From positions 1 to 64,000 of the forward strand of contig NZ_RHOK01000004.1 of the NCBI RefSeq assembly GCF_003946175.1: a stretch of 64,000 nucleotides of DNA, written 5' to 3'. The stretch is from Lacticaseibacillus suibinensis. Lineage in GTDB: Bacteria; Bacillota; Bacilli; Lactobacillales; Lactobacillaceae. Positions 18,039-27,213 of this stretch are shown here, one piece after another. How positions within the stretch are numbered: position 1 is the first letter of the stretch; each line of letters begins with the position of its first letter. A program made the translations under genes and the position numbers. The notes under the pieces were generated by a model. The model saw nothing but the letters and a program-made list of their open reading frames with translations, had not been told where the DNA came from and ran no database searches.

Positions 18039-18797
18039 ATGGAATACATTTCTTCTGCAAAAAACGAGCATATCAAAGCGGCCAAGAAACTGACCGTCAA
18101 AAAATATCAAAAACAAGCAGGCGCCTACCTGCTGGAAGGGTGGCATTTGGTTGAAGAGGCCATCAATGCAGGCATCACGCCCAAGCGAATCTACGCCACC
18201 AACAAATACTTGGCAGAACGGTTGCTGAAGCCCCTTTACGAAATCACCACCGAAATCAGTGAAGATGTGGCCAAGCACCTGGCAGAGACTGAAACCCCGC
18301 AAGGTATCTTTGCTATTTTGCCGCTGGCAGCGGAGAAGCTAGACGCGCCGCTGGCTGGTCAATACCTGCTGCTGGACCAGGTTCAAGATCCCGGTAATGT
18401 CGGGACCTTGGTGCGGACCGCTGATGCGGCTGGCATCAAGACGGTTGTGTTTGGCGGCGGTACCGCCGATGCGCACAATCCGAAAGTGCTGCGCGCGATG
18501 CAAGGCAGCCAGTTCCACGTCAAAATCGTAGCGACGCCGCTGCCAACGCTGGTCAAAAAGCTGCAGCAGGCCGGCATTCCGGTCTATGGCTCTGAGCTCA
18601 ATGCCGCTGCCAAACCTTATCGTGAGGTTGCGCCTAGCGACCAGTTCGCTTTGATTGTCGGCAATGAAGGCAATGGCATGGCCAAAGAGTTATTGAACGC
18701 AACCGATGCCAACTTGTACATTCCCATTAAGGGCAGAGCTGAATCCTTGAACGTCGCCATTGCAGGCGCTGTCATTATGTTTCATTTAACTGCTTAA
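18039..18797 (+). CDS. ysgA: TrmH/SpoU-family RNA methyltransferase (YsgA-like)
   Basis: A 252-residue 2'-O-ribose methyltransferase of the SPOUT class. An N-terminal substrate-binding domain (SAKNEHIKAAKKLT) precedes the knotted domain with motifs NVGTLVRTADAAG, IVGNEGNGM and AESLNVAIAGAVI. Its RNA target is uncertain. The ATG at 18039 follows GAGGAGGCGG. As in many Firmicutes it lies upstream of pheST, here separated by two other genes. Confidence 0.92.
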   Translation: MEYISSAKNEHIKAAKKLTVKKYQKQAGAYLLEGWHLVEEAINAGITPKRIYATNKYLAERLLKPLYEITTEISEDVAKHLAETETPQGIFAILPLAAEKLDAPLAGQYLLLDQVQDPGNVGTLVRTADAAGIKTVVFGGGTADAHNPKVLRAMQGSQFHVKIVATPLPTLVKKLQQAGIPVYGSELNAAAKPYREVAPSDQFALIVGNEGNGMAKELLNATDANLYIPIKGRAESLNVAIAGAVIMFHLTA

Positions 18798-18832
18798 GGA
18801 TCCCTTAACGGCTGCACCAGCGCCTAGAAACC

Positions 18833-18910
18833 TGTTATACTAGAGGTGTGTTGGACAACCCGCGGCAGAAAACCTGGCCGCGAAACACAGCGTCACGAAA
18901 AGGGGCAGTT
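18833..18910 (+). promoter_or_regulatory. promoter and leader of HD-domain gene
   Basis: TGTTATACT (18833-18841) is an extended -10 with a weak -35 TGCACC at 18813-18818. The leader holds a hairpin, CGCGGC pairing with GCCGCG and GTGTT with AACAC, of unknown role. Confidence 0.5.
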
Positions 18911-18912
18911 GA

Positions 18913-19419
18913 ATGAGCGATAAGCTTAATTGGGCCGCTGATGCCGAATACATGAGTTACGTGGGTGATCTTTTAGCCCAACCAGCCGTGCAAAAACTGG
19001 CTGATTACACGCAACATCATCATTCGACCCGGCTGGACCACAGCTTGAGCGTTTCTTACCGGAGCTACTTGCTGGGTAAGAAATGGCATTTGAACACCCG
19101 CGCCTTAGCGCGAGCAGGTCTTTTGCATGACTTGTTCTATTACGACTGGCGGGTGACCAAGTTTAGCTTGGGCACGCACGCGTATGTGCATCCGCGCATT
19201 GCCTTGCGTAACGCTGAAAAAATCACCGACCTGTCCGATATGGAAAAGGACATCATCATCAAGCACATGTGGGGCGCAACCCTGGGTGTGCCAAAGTACC
19301 GCGAAACCTGGGTGGTGTCTTTGGTCGATGACTACGCAGCGGTGGATGAGTACTTCTTACCGATGCTGCACAAGTTGCGGCACCCGCATCGCCGCTTAGA
19401 ACATGAGCATGTTGGATAG
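18913..19419 (+). CDS. HD-domain hydrolase
   Basis: A 168-residue HD-domain protein, probably a metal-dependent phosphohydrolase. Likely ligands are His in RLDHSLSVSYRSY, the pair in GLLHDLFYYDW, and His in HAYVHPRIALRN. Members of this group are common next to translation genes in Firmicutes, but the substrate is not known. It starts at ATG 18913 after AAAAGGGGC and forms a one-gene unit with its own promoter and terminator. Confidence 0.85.
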   Translation: MSDKLNWAADAEYMSYVGDLLAQPAVQKLADYTQHHHSTRLDHSLSVSYRSYLLGKKWHLNTRALARAGLLHDLFYYDWRVTKFSLGTHAYVHPRIALRNAEKITDLSDMEKDIIIKHMWGATLGVPKYRETWVVSLVDDYAAVDEYFLPMLHKLRHPHRRLEHEHVG

Positions 19420-19446
19420 AAGCCTGGCCCAGTGCCAGGCTTTTTT
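19420..19446 (+). terminator. terminator of HD-domain gene
   Basis: AGCCTGGC pairs with GCCAGGCT around a short loop and is followed by TTTTTT. Confidence 0.92.
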
Positions 19447-19449
19447 GAG

Positions 19450-19690
19450 ACTGCGAAGACCGCCGCACTTAGCCGGATGGGTTGCCTAGCATCAGGCATT
19501 GGCGCAGGGTTTTGCGCCGAGGCCTGATGCGTAGCAAACCACTCCGGCGTTGGCCGCCTGGAGCGTAACTCTGCTGAAATAGTGGTGATATTAGCCATTG
19601 CCGCTGGTTTTGGCGCCGAGGTCTGATGCGTAACGAACCACTCCGGCGTTGGCCACTCGGGAGCGAAACTTGCTGAAATCGTGGTGATCA
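19450..19690 (-). repeat. palindromic element (minus copy) plus partial duplicate
   Basis: The full copy (19450-19570) reads on the minus strand, with GCTACGC as GCGTAGC at 19529-19535 and GCTAGGC as GCCTAGC at 19484-19490. Stems are ATCAGGC/GCCTGAT and GGCGCA/TGCGCC. A second, decayed copy follows: AACCACTCCGGCGTTGGCC recurs 100 bp later (19537 and 19637), and a GCTGAAATnGTGGTGAT block occurs at about 19573 and 19672, so about 100 bp was duplicated in tandem. The gap holds no gene. Confidence 0.72.
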
Positions 19691-19732
19691 CACGGGCCAA
19701 AATCATTGCCAAGCCCGCTTTTAACTCGCCCC

Positions 19733-19760
19733 TTGTATTTCCGCGCTGATGGGGTATAAT
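19733..19760 (+). promoter_or_regulatory. hxlR promoter
   Basis: -35 TTGTAT (19733-19738) and a perfect -10 TATAAT (19755-19760), 16 bp apart. Confidence 0.7.
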
Positions 19761-19805
19761 AACTACTATCAAATTGTAAGCGAATAATTCAATGAGGTGA
19801 AAAAG

Positions 19806-20165
19806 ATGGAACAGGTCATCCTTAAGGAACGGACCGCAGATGCTTTGACCCTGTGTCCGAAGTTCACACAAACTTTTGTGATCCTTGGTAAGAAATGGAA
19901 TGGCATGATTTTGGAGACACTGCTGCAAAACGGCCCTTCCCGGTTCAAAGATATTGCCGGTGCCGTTAGCAAGTGCTCTGACCGGGTGTTGGTTGAGCGC
20001 CTGAAAGAACTGGAAGCAGCGGGCTTGGTCGATCGGCTGACGCACGCCGAATCCAGCTTGATCGAATATGCTTTGACCGCTAAAGGGGCAGCCCTGCAGC
20101 CAGTCATGGCCGCAGCGCACACCTGGGGCGATACTTGGCTCAGCGATGCTGAGTGCGGTAAATAA
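19806..20165 (+). CDS. HxlR-family transcriptional regulator
   Basis: A 119-residue winged-helix regulator of the HxlR type. The N-terminal Cys-Pro (LCPKFTQTF, Cys about 17) matches the cysteine used by relatives YodB and HypR to sense quinones, aldehydes or disulfide stress. The core GKKWNGMILETLL, SRFKDI and LVERLKELEAAGLV is typical. The ATG at 19806 follows GAGGTG. Its targets are not evident; the quinone-stress operon at 196-2569 is one candidate because it lacks an adjacent regulator. Confidence 0.92.
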   Translation: MEQVILKERTADALTLCPKFTQTFVILGKKWNGMILETLLQNGPSRFKDIAGAVSKCSDRVLVERLKELEAAGLVDRLTHAESSLIEYALTAKGAALQPVMAAAHTWGDTWLSDAECGK

Positions 20166-20173
20166 TTGACTTT

Positions 20174-20206
20174 GCGCGGCGTCACCTTGACGAATCGCGC
20201 TTTTTT
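20174..20206 (+). terminator. hxlR terminator overlapping pheS promoter
   Basis: GCGCG 20174-20178 pairs with CGCGC 20196-20200, enclosing CGTCA/TGACG, followed by TTTTTT. The stem covers the -35 of the next promoter. Confidence 0.75.
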
Positions 20207-20214
20207 GGTACACT
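20187..20214 (+). promoter_or_regulatory. pheST promoter
   Basis: -35 TTGACG (20187-20192) and -10 TACACT (20209-20214), 16 bp apart, directly upstream of the T-box leader. Confidence 0.75.
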
Positions 20215-20219
20215 AGGGT

Positions 20220-20450
20220 CATTGAGATATTCTGTAAATACAACGAAAAAAGCGCGAATCGGCGGCCCAGTACAGGGAAGGTGTTCGATGACTGGAAGAC
20301 ACCACGACGGTTTATGATTCGTTTTCACTTTTGGAGTAGACAGTCGAAAGACTGCTCCGGCCTTGCCGTTATGAAGTTGAGTGCACGTGTATTTGGCGTG
20401 AACAAGGGTGGCACCGCGACGCTTCGTCCCTTCTAGGACGAGGCGTTTTT
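20220..20450 (+). ncRNA. T-box leader, phenylalanine type
   Basis: A tRNA-sensing attenuator. The T-box AAGGGTGGCACCGCG lies at about 20404-20418. Stem I includes CGAATC pairing with GATTCG, and a TTC at 20324-20326 followed by A on its 3' side is the likely Phe specifier codon. The terminator stem (TTCGTCC with GGACGA, flanked by ACGC and GGCGT, T-run to 20450) follows. Uncharged tRNA-Phe would stabilise the antiterminator and allow transcription of pheST. The T-box call is firm; the specifier position is inferred. Confidence 0.93.
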
Positions 20451-20476
20451 GTATGGAAAAAAGGGAGGCAATTTGC

Positions 20477-21529
20477 ATGAGCATGGATCTTAAAACGCGC
20501 TTGGAACAGCTGCGTGAAGAGAACCAAAAACGCATCAAGGAAACGACAGACCTTGATGCGCTGAACCAGATTCGCGTCAATTTGTTAGGGAAAAAGAGCC
20601 CCATTACTGAAGTGTTGCGCGGGCTGAAGAATCTTGATCAAGACGAGCGGCCAAAAGTCGGCGCGTTTGCCAATCAGATCAAGGCCGATTTACAAGCTAA
20701 CCTGCAGACGCGGCGGGAGGCGCTAGAGCAAGCGGCCATCGATGCCAAGCTTGAATCCGAAACCATCGACGTGACGCTGCCTGGCGACCAGATGCAGGAA
20801 GGCACACCGCACATTCTGGATCAAATCATGGATGACATCGAAGAATTCTTTATCGGCCAGGGCTACCAAGTGGTGGACGGCCCAGAAGTCGAAGAAGATC
20901 ACTATAACTTCGAGATGCTCAACATCCCTAAGAATCACCCAGCGCGCGACATGCAAGATACCTTCTACATTGACGATCAGCTGCTGATGCGGTCGCAAAC
21001 CAGTCCGGTGCAAGCGCGGACGCTGGAAGTCCACGACTTCAGCAAAGGGCCGCTCAAAATGATTAGCCCTGGGCGCGTTTACCGCCGCGATACCGATGAT
21101 GCTACCCACAGCCACCAGTTCCACCAGGTGGAAGGCTTGGTGATCGATAAGCACATCACCATGGCCGACCTGAAAGGGACGCTGCTGACGCTGGCGCAGC
21201 ATGTTTTCGGCGCTGATCGCAAAATTCGGCTACGGCCAAGTTACTTCCCGTTCACCGAACCTAGTGTGGAAGTCGATGTGTCCTGCTTCCGTTGCAACGG
21301 CAAGGGCTGCGCGATTTGCAAGTATTCCGGTTGGATTGAAGTTTTAGGCGCCGGCATGGTTCACCCGAATGTGCTGACCAATGCTGGGGTGGATGCCGAT
21401 GTCTACGGCGGCTTTGCCTTTGGGCTGGGGCCGGATCGTTTTGCCATGCTGAAGTATGGGATTGACGATATTCGCAGCTTCTACCAAGGCGACTTGCGCT
21501 TTTTGACGCAGTTCAAGGAGGAAGGTTAA
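20477..21529 (+). CDS. pheS: phenylalanyl-tRNA synthetase alpha subunit
   Basis: A 350-residue class II synthetase subunit with a coiled-coil N terminus and a catalytic domain. The motif 2 region contains the [11 protein letters not shown] block, and motif 3 is [22 protein letters not shown] in outline. A CxxC-rich stretch ([13 protein letters not shown]) is present as in other PheS proteins. The ATG at 20477 follows GGGAGG; the longer frame runs into the leader terminator. It is transcribed with pheT and controlled by the T-box. Confidence 0.98.
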   Translation: MSMDLKTRLEQLREENQKRIKETTDLDALNQIRVNLLGKKSPITEVLRGLKNLDQDERPKVGAFANQIKADLQANLQTRREALEQAAIDAKLESETIDVTLPGDQMQEGTPHILDQIMDDIEEFFIGQGYQVVDGPEVEEDHYNFEMLNIPKNHPARDMQDTFYIDDQLLMRSQTSPVQARTLEVHDFSKGPLKMISPGRVYRRDTDDATHSHQFHQVEGLVIDKHITMADLKGTLLTLAQHVFGADRKIRLRPSYFPFTEPSVEVDVSCFRCNGKGCAICKYSGWIEVLGAGMVHPNVLTNAGVDADVYGGFAFGLGPDRFAMLKYGIDDIRSFYQGDLRFLTQFKEEG

Positions 21530-21530
21530 C

Positions 21531-23939
21531 ATGGACGTTTCATACGATTGGTTAAAAGAATTAGTTGACGTGCCAGTTTCGCCTGAGGAACTGATGGACA
21601 AAGTGTCACGCACTGGGATTGAAGTCGATTCCGTCCATCGCCTCGGCGACGGGCTGAAAAAAATCGTGATTGGCCATGTTGAATCCGTTAAGCCGCATCC
21701 GGATGCGGATCACCTGCGCATCACCATGGTTGATACCGGTGAGGATGAATTACGCCAAATCGTCTGCGGTGCGCCGAATGTGGCCGCGGGCCAAACGGTC
21801 ATTGTGGCCCTGCCTGGCGCCCGGATTGGCGATAATGTCAAAATCAAGCGCGGTAAAATGCGCGGGGTGGTCTCAGACGGCATGCTGTGTGCACTGCAAG
21901 AACTCGGCTTTAGCAACGACTTAGCACCGAAAGCTTATGACGATGGCATTTATGTCTTTGATGAAGCACTCAAACCCGGTAGCGATGCCTTGGCGGCGCT
22001 GGGCATGGAAGATGCCGTGCTCGATTTTGAAATCACCCCAAACCGCGCCGATGCCTTGGGCATGCGTGGGGTCGCCTGGGAGGTCGGGGCCACTTATGGC
22101 AACAAGCCGCACTTCAACGACCAACCCGTGGTGGAAACCGGCAAACCGATTGCCGACTATCTGAGCGCAAAGGTGGCAGACACCAATGATGCGCCGGCTT
22201 ACCAAATGCGGGTGGTGGACAACATCACCATCAAAGACAGTCCGCTGTGGCTGCAGCGCCGGCTCTGGAATGCCGGGGTGCGGCCCATCAATAACATTGT
22301 CGATGTGACCAACTTGATCATGCTCGGCTACGGCCAGCCACTGCACGCCTTCGATTATGCGCAGCTTGGCAGCAAGGAAATCCTCGTGCGCCGTGCCCAT
22401 GCCGGGGAACCGTTGACGACTTTGGATGGCAACGAGCATGAGTTGACCACCGAGGACATTGTCATCACCAACGGCGAAAAACCAGTCGCTTTAGCCGGGG
22501 TGATGGGCGGGCTTGATTCCGAAATCACCGCCAAGACCCAAACCGTGGTGATTGAATCCGCCATGTTTGCACCGACCCCGATTCGCAAAACCGCTTTGCG
22601 CTACAACTTGCGCTCCCAAGCCTCTGCCCGCTTTGAAAAAGGCGTGGATGTTGGCAGTATCAACCTCGCGCTTGATGAAGCCGCCCGGTTAATGGCGGAA
22701 CTCGGCGACGGCGAGGTCGCGACTGGCACCCTTTCTGCCAGCCAAGTCCCAGCTGATCCGGAAGAAGTTGATATTTCTTTGGATCGCATCAACCATGTGC
22801 TCGGCACCCAGCTGGATGAAGCCACGGTGACGGCCTTGCTGGATCGGTTGGGCTTCGGAGTGACCGTCGCTGACGGGTTGTTCGCCGTTTCCGTGCCGAC
22901 GCGGCGCTGGGACATCCACATTGAAGCCGATTTGATTGAAGAAATCGCCCGGCTGTATGGCTATGACAACCTGCCTAGCACCTTGCCGACCACCACGATG
23001 ACGGTCGGGGAGTTCACCCCGATGCAGGCGCGCCGCAAGCGCAGCCGCAAGCTGTTAGAAGGCCTTGGGCTGACGCAGATCATCTCGTACAGTCTGACCA
23101 CCGCCGCTAAAGCGAACGCCTTTCAGCTGGAGCCAAGTGAGGAAACCCATGTCGCTTGGGCGATGACGGCAGATCACGAAACGCTGCGTCGCAACTTAGT
23201 GTCCGGGTTGGTGGACGCGGTGGCCTACAATGTCGCGCGCAAGCAAACGGATCTTGCTTTGTATGAGCAAGGCCGAATCTTCCCGCGCAGCGCTGGCCAC
23301 ACGCAGCCTGCCGAAAAAGAATACATCGCCGGCGCTTTAACCGGCAATGTGATTCAAAAGAGCTGGCATCAAGCCGCCAAGCCCGTGGATTTCTACTATG
23401 TTAAAGGGATTGTCGAAACCCTGCTGGCAGACTTCCGCTTGGAGCAGCCGGTGCAGTACGTACCGACTAAGCGGCCAGACCTGCATCCAGGTCAAAGCGC
23501 GCAAATTATGCTCGGCGATGAAGTGGTCGGCTTGATTGGCCGCGTGCACCCACGGTATGAGCAGGACCAAAGCATTCCGGAAACCTACATTTTCGAATTG
23601 AATCTAGAAGCCTTGATGCTTGCCGATCGCTCTGAGATGACAGCGACGCCAGCGCCGAAGTTCCCAAGTGTCACGCGCGACATTGCGGTGCAAGTCGCAA
23701 CGTCAGTGGCCAATGCCGAAATTGAAGCCATTATTGCGGCCAATGGTGGCAAGTTCTTGCGTGATACGCGGTTATTCGATGTCTATAGTGGCGTCAAAGT
23801 CGCCCCTGGGCAAAAGAGTTTAGCCTACACCTTGACGTATCGCCGGGATGATCAGACCCTGACCGAAGACGAGGTCAACAACGCTTTTGCCAAGATTGTG
23901 GCGGCCTTGGAAACGCAAGTCGGTGCGCAAATTCGTTAA
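21531..23939 (+). CDS. pheT: phenylalanyl-tRNA synthetase beta subunit
   Basis: An 802-residue subunit of the alpha2-beta2 enzyme. It has an N-terminal EMAP/OB tRNA-binding domain (HPDADHLRITMVD), the B3/B4 editing domain that removes Tyr-tRNA-Phe, B5, a catalytic-like core, and a C-terminal anticodon-binding FDX domain (KFPSVTRDIAVQV). It follows pheS by one base, with AAGGAGGAAGG ahead of the ATG. Length is normal. Confidence 0.98.
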   Translation: MDVSYDWLKELVDVPVSPEELMDKVSRTGIEVDSVHRLGDGLKKIVIGHVESVKPHPDADHLRITMVDTGEDELRQIVCGAPNVAAGQTVIVALPGARIGDNVKIKRGKMRGVVSDGMLCALQELGFSNDLAPKAYDDGIYVFDEALKPGSDALAALGMEDAVLDFEITPNRADALGMRGVAWEVGATYGNKPHFNDQPVVETGKPIADYLSAKVADTNDAPAYQMRVVDNITIKDSPLWLQRRLWNAGVRPINNIVDVTNLIMLGYGQPLHAFDYAQLGSKEILVRRAHAGEPLTTLDGNEHELTTEDIVITNGEKPVALAGVMGGLDSEITAKTQTVVIESAMFAPTPIRKTALRYNLRSQASARFEKGVDVGSINLALDEAARLMAELGDGEVATGTLSASQVPADPEEVDISLDRINHVLGTQLDEATVTALLDRLGFGVTVADGLFAVSVPTRRWDIHIEADLIEEIARLYGYDNLPSTLPTTTMTVGEFTPMQARRKRSRKLLEGLGLTQIISYSLTTAAKANAFQLEPSEETHVAWAMTADHETLRRNLVSGLVDAVAYNVARKQTDLALYEQGRIFPRSAGHTQPAEKEYIAGALTGNVIQKSWHQAAKPVDFYYVKGIVETLLADFRLEQPVQYVPTKRPDLHPGQSAQIMLGDEVVGLIGRVHPRYEQDQSIPETYIFELNLEALMLADRSEMTATPAPKFPSVTRDIAVQVATSVANAEIEAIIAANGGKFLRDTRLFDVYSGVKVAPGQKSLAYTLTYRRDDQTLTEDEVNNAFAKIVAALETQVGAQIR

Positions 23940-23962
23940 GACTCGGTAACTGTTCCCCTAAA

Positions 23963-23988
23963 CCTGTCGCAATTTGCGGCAGGCTTTT
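23963..23988 (+). terminator. pheT terminator
   Basis: CCTGTCGC pairs with GCGGCAGG (one mismatch) and is followed by CTTTTG. A TATAAT follows at 23990-23995 and may be the -10 for mltG. Confidence 0.75.
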
Positions 23989-24030
23989 GTATAATCATGG
24001 CAGGATTTTGAGCGGGGTTTAGCCCGTAGT

Positions 24031-24058
24031 AAAAACGGCCAGTTGACTGGCCGTTTTT
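24031..24058 (+). terminator. terminator-like hairpin in the mltG leader
   Basis: AAAAACGGCCAGT pairs perfectly with ACTGGCCGTTTTT around a two-base loop. It ends two bases before the mltG ribosome-binding site, so it may attenuate mltG or sequester its translation start. Confidence 0.75.
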
Positions 24059-24072
24059 GAGGAGGAACGCAA

Positions 24073-25203
24073 GTGAAGCAGCCGAGTTCAAGCAGGCGCC
24101 GCCGCGATCAGATGGTCGAAGGCGCGTCCAAACATGTGGTGAAATGGGTGATGGGCATTGTTTTGGCCCTGTTGGTGATTGCCGGACTGATGGGCGGGTT
24201 ATATGTGCATGATGCCTTGCAGCCAGTTGATGCCAATGCCAAAAAAAGCATCGCCGTTCATGTACCGCAAGGGGCCAGCACTGATCAAATCGGCCAGACC
24301 CTGGCGGCCAAGGGCTTGATCAAAAGCGCCTTAGTCTTCAAAGTCTACGTGAAATTCCAAAATGTCCCCAGCTATCAGGCGGGGGACTACCGCTTCACGA
24401 AAGCTGAAACCATGGCCAGCATGCTGACGAACCTTCGCGGGGGCGGCAGCGATACCGGCATTGGTACGGTTTTGGTCAAAGAAGGGGTGGATGCCGAAAC
24501 CATCGCCACGGAAGTGCAAAAGCTGCACAAGAAAGATGCGAAACTCAGCCGTAAGCAGTTCCTGGCGGCGCTGAAGGATCAGGCCTTTTTCAAACGCTTG
24601 GCCAAGCAATACCCTCAGCTGCTGGGCAGTGCGGCGAAGGCGACGAATGTCCGCTACCGGCTGGAAGGCTACTTGTTCCCGGCGACGTATACCGTCACCG
24701 CGAACTCCTCGGCGGAACAGTTAATTGCTCAAATGGTGGCGAAAGCAAACGCCGTGATTGCGCCTTATCAAACTAACATTCAAAAGCAAGGCTTAACGGT
24801 GCAAGAAGTCCTGACGCTGGCCAGTTTGGTCGAGCGTGAAGGGGTAACGGACACGGACCGCGGCAAAATCGCTGGCGTCTTCTTCAACCGGTTGGCGGCG
24901 GGGATGCCGCTGCAATCTGATATTTCGGTGATGTACGCTTTGGATACGCACAAGACCCATCTGACCAACAAAGACACCAGTGTCGATTCGCCGTATAACC
25001 TGTATCGCAATACCGGTTATGGGCCAGGCCCATTCAATTCGCCAAGTGAAGCGGCCATTAAAGCGGTCCTGAATCCGATTGATCGCAGTGATGATTACCT
25101 GTACTTCGTGGCGAACTTGAAGACTGGCGAAATCCTCTATGCTCACACGCTGGCGCAACATAATATCAATACCGCGAAGTTTGCGGCTGACAATCAGCAA
25201 TGA
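24073..25203 (+). CDS. mltG: endolytic murein transglycosylase MltG
   Basis: A 376-residue membrane-anchored lytic transglycosylase that cuts nascent peptidoglycan and helps set glycan strand length. A basic cytoplasmic N terminus and one membrane segment ([20 protein letters not shown]) precede a LysM-like and a YceG domain. The catalytic Glu lies in [10 protein letters not shown], and other conserved blocks are [11 protein letters not shown] and [16 protein letters not shown]. It starts at GTG 24073 after GAGGAGG. The udk start is only 14 bp past its stop. Confidence 0.96.
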   Translation: MKQPSSSRRRRDQMVEGASKHVVKWVMGIVLALLVIAGLMGGLYVHDALQPVDANAKKSIAVHVPQGASTDQIGQTLAAKGLIKSALVFKVYVKFQNVPSYQAGDYRFTKAETMASMLTNLRGGGSDTGIGTVLVKEGVDAETIATEVQKLHKKDAKLSRKQFLAALKDQAFFKRLAKQYPQLLGSAAKATNVRYRLEGYLFPATYTVTANSSAEQLIAQMVAKANAVIAPYQTNIQKQGLTVQEVLTLASLVEREGVTDTDRGKIAGVFFNRLAAGMPLQSDISVMYALDTHKTHLTNKDTSVDSPYNLYRNTGYGPGPFNSPSEAAIKAVLNPIDRSDDYLYFVANLKTGEILYAHTLAQHNINTAKFAADNQQ

Positions 25204-25217
25204 GGGAAGGCAAAACT

Positions 25218-25856
25218 GTGACGTTACCCAAACCAATCGTCATCGGCGTCACTGGCGGCTCCGCCAGCGGCAAAACGTCAGTGTCCCGCGCGATTTTCGA
25301 TCAATTCTCCGGGCACTCGTTGCTCCTGCTGACTCAGGACGCTTATTATAAAAAAAGTGACCTGCCGTTTGAACAACGGCGGTTAATCAACTACGACCAT
25401 CCGCTGGCCTTTGATACGCCGCTGCTCCACCGCCAGTTGAAGCAGTTGATTGCCCGTGAGGCGATTGACCGCCCGGTGTATGATTACAAAAATCATAACC
25501 GCTCCGATGAAGTGGTCCACATGACCCCCAAAGACGTGATCATTGTCGAAGGCATCCTGATTTTGGCGGATGAGGAACTGCGCAATTTGATGGATATCAA
25601 GATTTACGTGGATACCGATGATGATATCCGTGTCATTCGGCGAATTAAGCGGGATATGGTGGAGCGCGGGCGGTCGCTGGATGATATCATTCAGCAGTAC
25701 CTCAAAACCGTGAAGCCGTCGTATCATCAGTTCATCGAGCCGACCAAGCGCTACGCGGATATCATTGTGCCCGAAGGTGGCCAAAACGAGGTGGCCATCG
25801 ATCTCCTTACCACCAAGATTCGGTCGATTTTGGCGGCGCGCGGGTTGCAAGAGTAA
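25218..25856 (+). CDS. udk: uridine kinase
   Basis: A 212-residue P-loop kinase that phosphorylates uridine and cytidine in pyrimidine salvage. The Walker A motif is [11 protein letters not shown], and [11 protein letters not shown] and YDYKNHNRS contribute to substrate binding. An ATG at 25200 lacks a ribosome-binding site, while GTG at 25218 follows GAGGGAAGG and gives the usual length, so it is preferred. It is cotranscribed with mltG, as in many lactic acid bacteria. Confidence 0.95.
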   Translation: MTLPKPIVIGVTGGSASGKTSVSRAIFDQFSGHSLLLLTQDAYYKKSDLPFEQRRLINYDHPLAFDTPLLHRQLKQLIAREAIDRPVYDYKNHNRSDEVVHMTPKDVIIVEGILILADEELRNLMDIKIYVDTDDDIRVIRRIKRDMVERGRSLDDIIQQYLKTVKPSYHQFIEPTKRYADIIVPEGGQNEVAIDLLTTKIRSILAARGLQE

Positions 25857-25884
25857 TTGACAAAGCTTCAGATTAAGGTAATAT
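25857..25884 (+). promoter_or_regulatory. greA promoter
   Basis: A perfect -35 TTGACA (25857-25862) and -10 TAATAT (25879-25884), 16 bp apart, beginning immediately after the udk stop. Confidence 0.8.
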
Positions 25885-25918
25885 CTCCACTAGAGAATAA
25901 AGAATTGAGGAATGTAAC

Positions 25919-26395
25919 ATGGCAGACAAGACATATCCAATGACAGCAGAAGGTAAAGAAAAGTTGGAGGCCGAATTAGAACGGCTGAAGACGGTAGAAC
26001 GGCCCAAGGTGATTGATCGCATCAAAGTTGCCCGTGGTTTTGGCGACTTATCGGAAAACTCCGAATACAGTGCCGCCAAGGATGAACAGGCAACGCTGGA
26101 AAGCCGCATTGTTCAGGTGCAAACCATGCTGCGGTTTGCGGACATCATCGACTCGAACGAAGTGCCGGCCGATGAAGTGTCGCTGGGCAAGAAAGTCAGC
26201 TTCGTTGAAGATGGCGATGACGAAGAAGAAACCTATGAAATCGTCGGCGCTGCAGAAGCGGATGCCTTCAATGGCAAGATTTCCAACGAAAGCCCAATTG
26301 CTACTGGCTTGATCGGCAAGAAAGTCGGCGACCATGTGACCATCAGCACCCCCGGTGGGGACATGCTGGTTAAAATCACTAAGGTTGAAGGCTAA
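25919..26395 (+). CDS. greA: transcription elongation factor GreA
   Basis: A 158-residue factor that enters the secondary channel of RNA polymerase and stimulates cleavage of backtracked RNA. The N-terminal coiled coil ends in [15 protein letters not shown], whose tip acidic residues act at the active centre; the C-terminal FKBP-like domain has [14 protein letters not shown]. It has its own promoter and terminator, and a TTGAGGAATG ribosome-binding region. Confidence 0.98.
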   Translation: MADKTYPMTAEGKEKLEAELERLKTVERPKVIDRIKVARGFGDLSENSEYSAAKDEQATLESRIVQVQTMLRFADIIDSNEVPADEVSLGKKVSFVEDGDDEEETYEIVGAAEADAFNGKISNESPIATGLIGKKVGDHVTISTPGGDMLVKITKVEG

Positions 26396-26396
26396 G

Positions 26397-26422
26397 CAAA
26401 AAGCGCTGCGGCGCTTTTTTTT
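26397..26422 (+). terminator. greA terminator
   Basis: AGCGC pairs with GCGCT around TGCG, with an A-run before and eight Ts after. Confidence 0.9.
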
Positions 26423-26467
26423 ACGGAAATCCGTCTCGGGGCGGACAGTAAAGTCTACCTGCTGGCG

Positions 26468-26473
26468 TATACT
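26468..26473 (+). promoter_or_regulatory. possible -10 of the liaFSR unit
   Basis: TATACT with no good -35 at the usual distance. Such a promoter often needs an activator, which fits control by LiaR, but no LiaR site could be defined with confidence. Confidence 0.45.
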
Positions 26474-26502
26474 GAAGAAAACAGGACTAAGGAGGGATGC
26501 AA

Positions 26503-27213
26503 GTGAAACGACGGTGGCAATTGTTCTGGGTGCTCGAAATCGCCTTGCTGATGGTGTTGGGTTACCAAATCGTTCAAAACACCGCGTCCCTCATTGGGGT
26601 GCTGACAGGGGCGTGTGCCTTGTTGCTGGGCATCAAGGGGCATTTCTGGCGCGCTTTTTGGTTAACCTTGGGGACGATTTTGATGGTGGTTGGGGTCTTC
26701 CTCATTCCCACCATTTGGATCATTCTGTTCGTGGCGCTGATTGGTGCCTTGTTTGCCATGTCAGGCAAGCAAGGCGGGCGCTTGCCTTGGCTCCAGAAGC
26801 AGTACTGGGCGGTGCGGACCAAGGCGCCAGCGCCCAAGGCTGGCTGCACGACGCATCACGCTTGGTTTGGCGATGAACATATTGGTGGTCAAACCTTCGA
26901 GTGGGACGATATCAACATGACCTTGATTGCCGGGGACACCATCATCGACCTGGGCAATACCTTGCTGCCGCCTGGTGATAGTACCATTGTCGTGCGCAAA
27001 GGGCTGGGTAAAACCCGGATTCTGATTCCGGTTGGCGTTGGCGTGATGGTTGATCATGCGACCTTGGCTGGCACTTTGACCATCAACGGCACCGAGCATA
27101 GCTTGCACAACCAGGCGGTTAAGCACTACAGCGATGATTACGACACCGCTGCGCGCCGCGTGCACATCCTGACCAACGTGATTGTTGGTGATTTGGAGGT
27201 GCTGTCGGTATGA
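26503..27213 (+). CDS. liaF: LiaF-like membrane regulator
   Basis: A 236-residue protein with four N-terminal membrane segments (residues about 7-85) and a C-terminal cell-wall-response domain (TLIAGDTIIDLGNTLLPPGDS and VPVGV-like repeats) typical of LiaF/YvqF. LiaF inhibits the LiaS kinase in the absence of wall-active antibiotics. The GTG at 26503, six bases after AAGGAGGG, is preferred over an ATG that abuts the site. It overlaps liaS by four bases (ATGA). Confidence 0.92.
   Translation: MKRRWQLFWVLEIALLMVLGYQIVQNTASLIGVLTGACALLLGIKGHFWRAFWLTLGTILMVVGVFLIPTIWIILFVALIGALFAMSGKQGGRLPWLQKQYWAVRTKAPAPKAGCTTHHAWFGDEHIGGQTFEWDDINMTLIAGDTIIDLGNTLLPPGDSTIVVRKGLGKTRILIPVGVGVMVDHATLAGTLTINGTEHSLHNQAVKHYSDDYDTAARRVHILTNVIVGDLEVLSV

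Noticed and set aside
19332-20243. A 303-residue minus-strand frame
   Set aside because: It covers the HD-gene end, a palindromic element, hxlR and the pheST promoter; hxlR on the plus strand is clearly the real gene.
26355-26876. A 173-residue plus frame between greA and liaF
   Set aside because: It runs through the greA terminator and overlaps liaF in another frame; no start signal.
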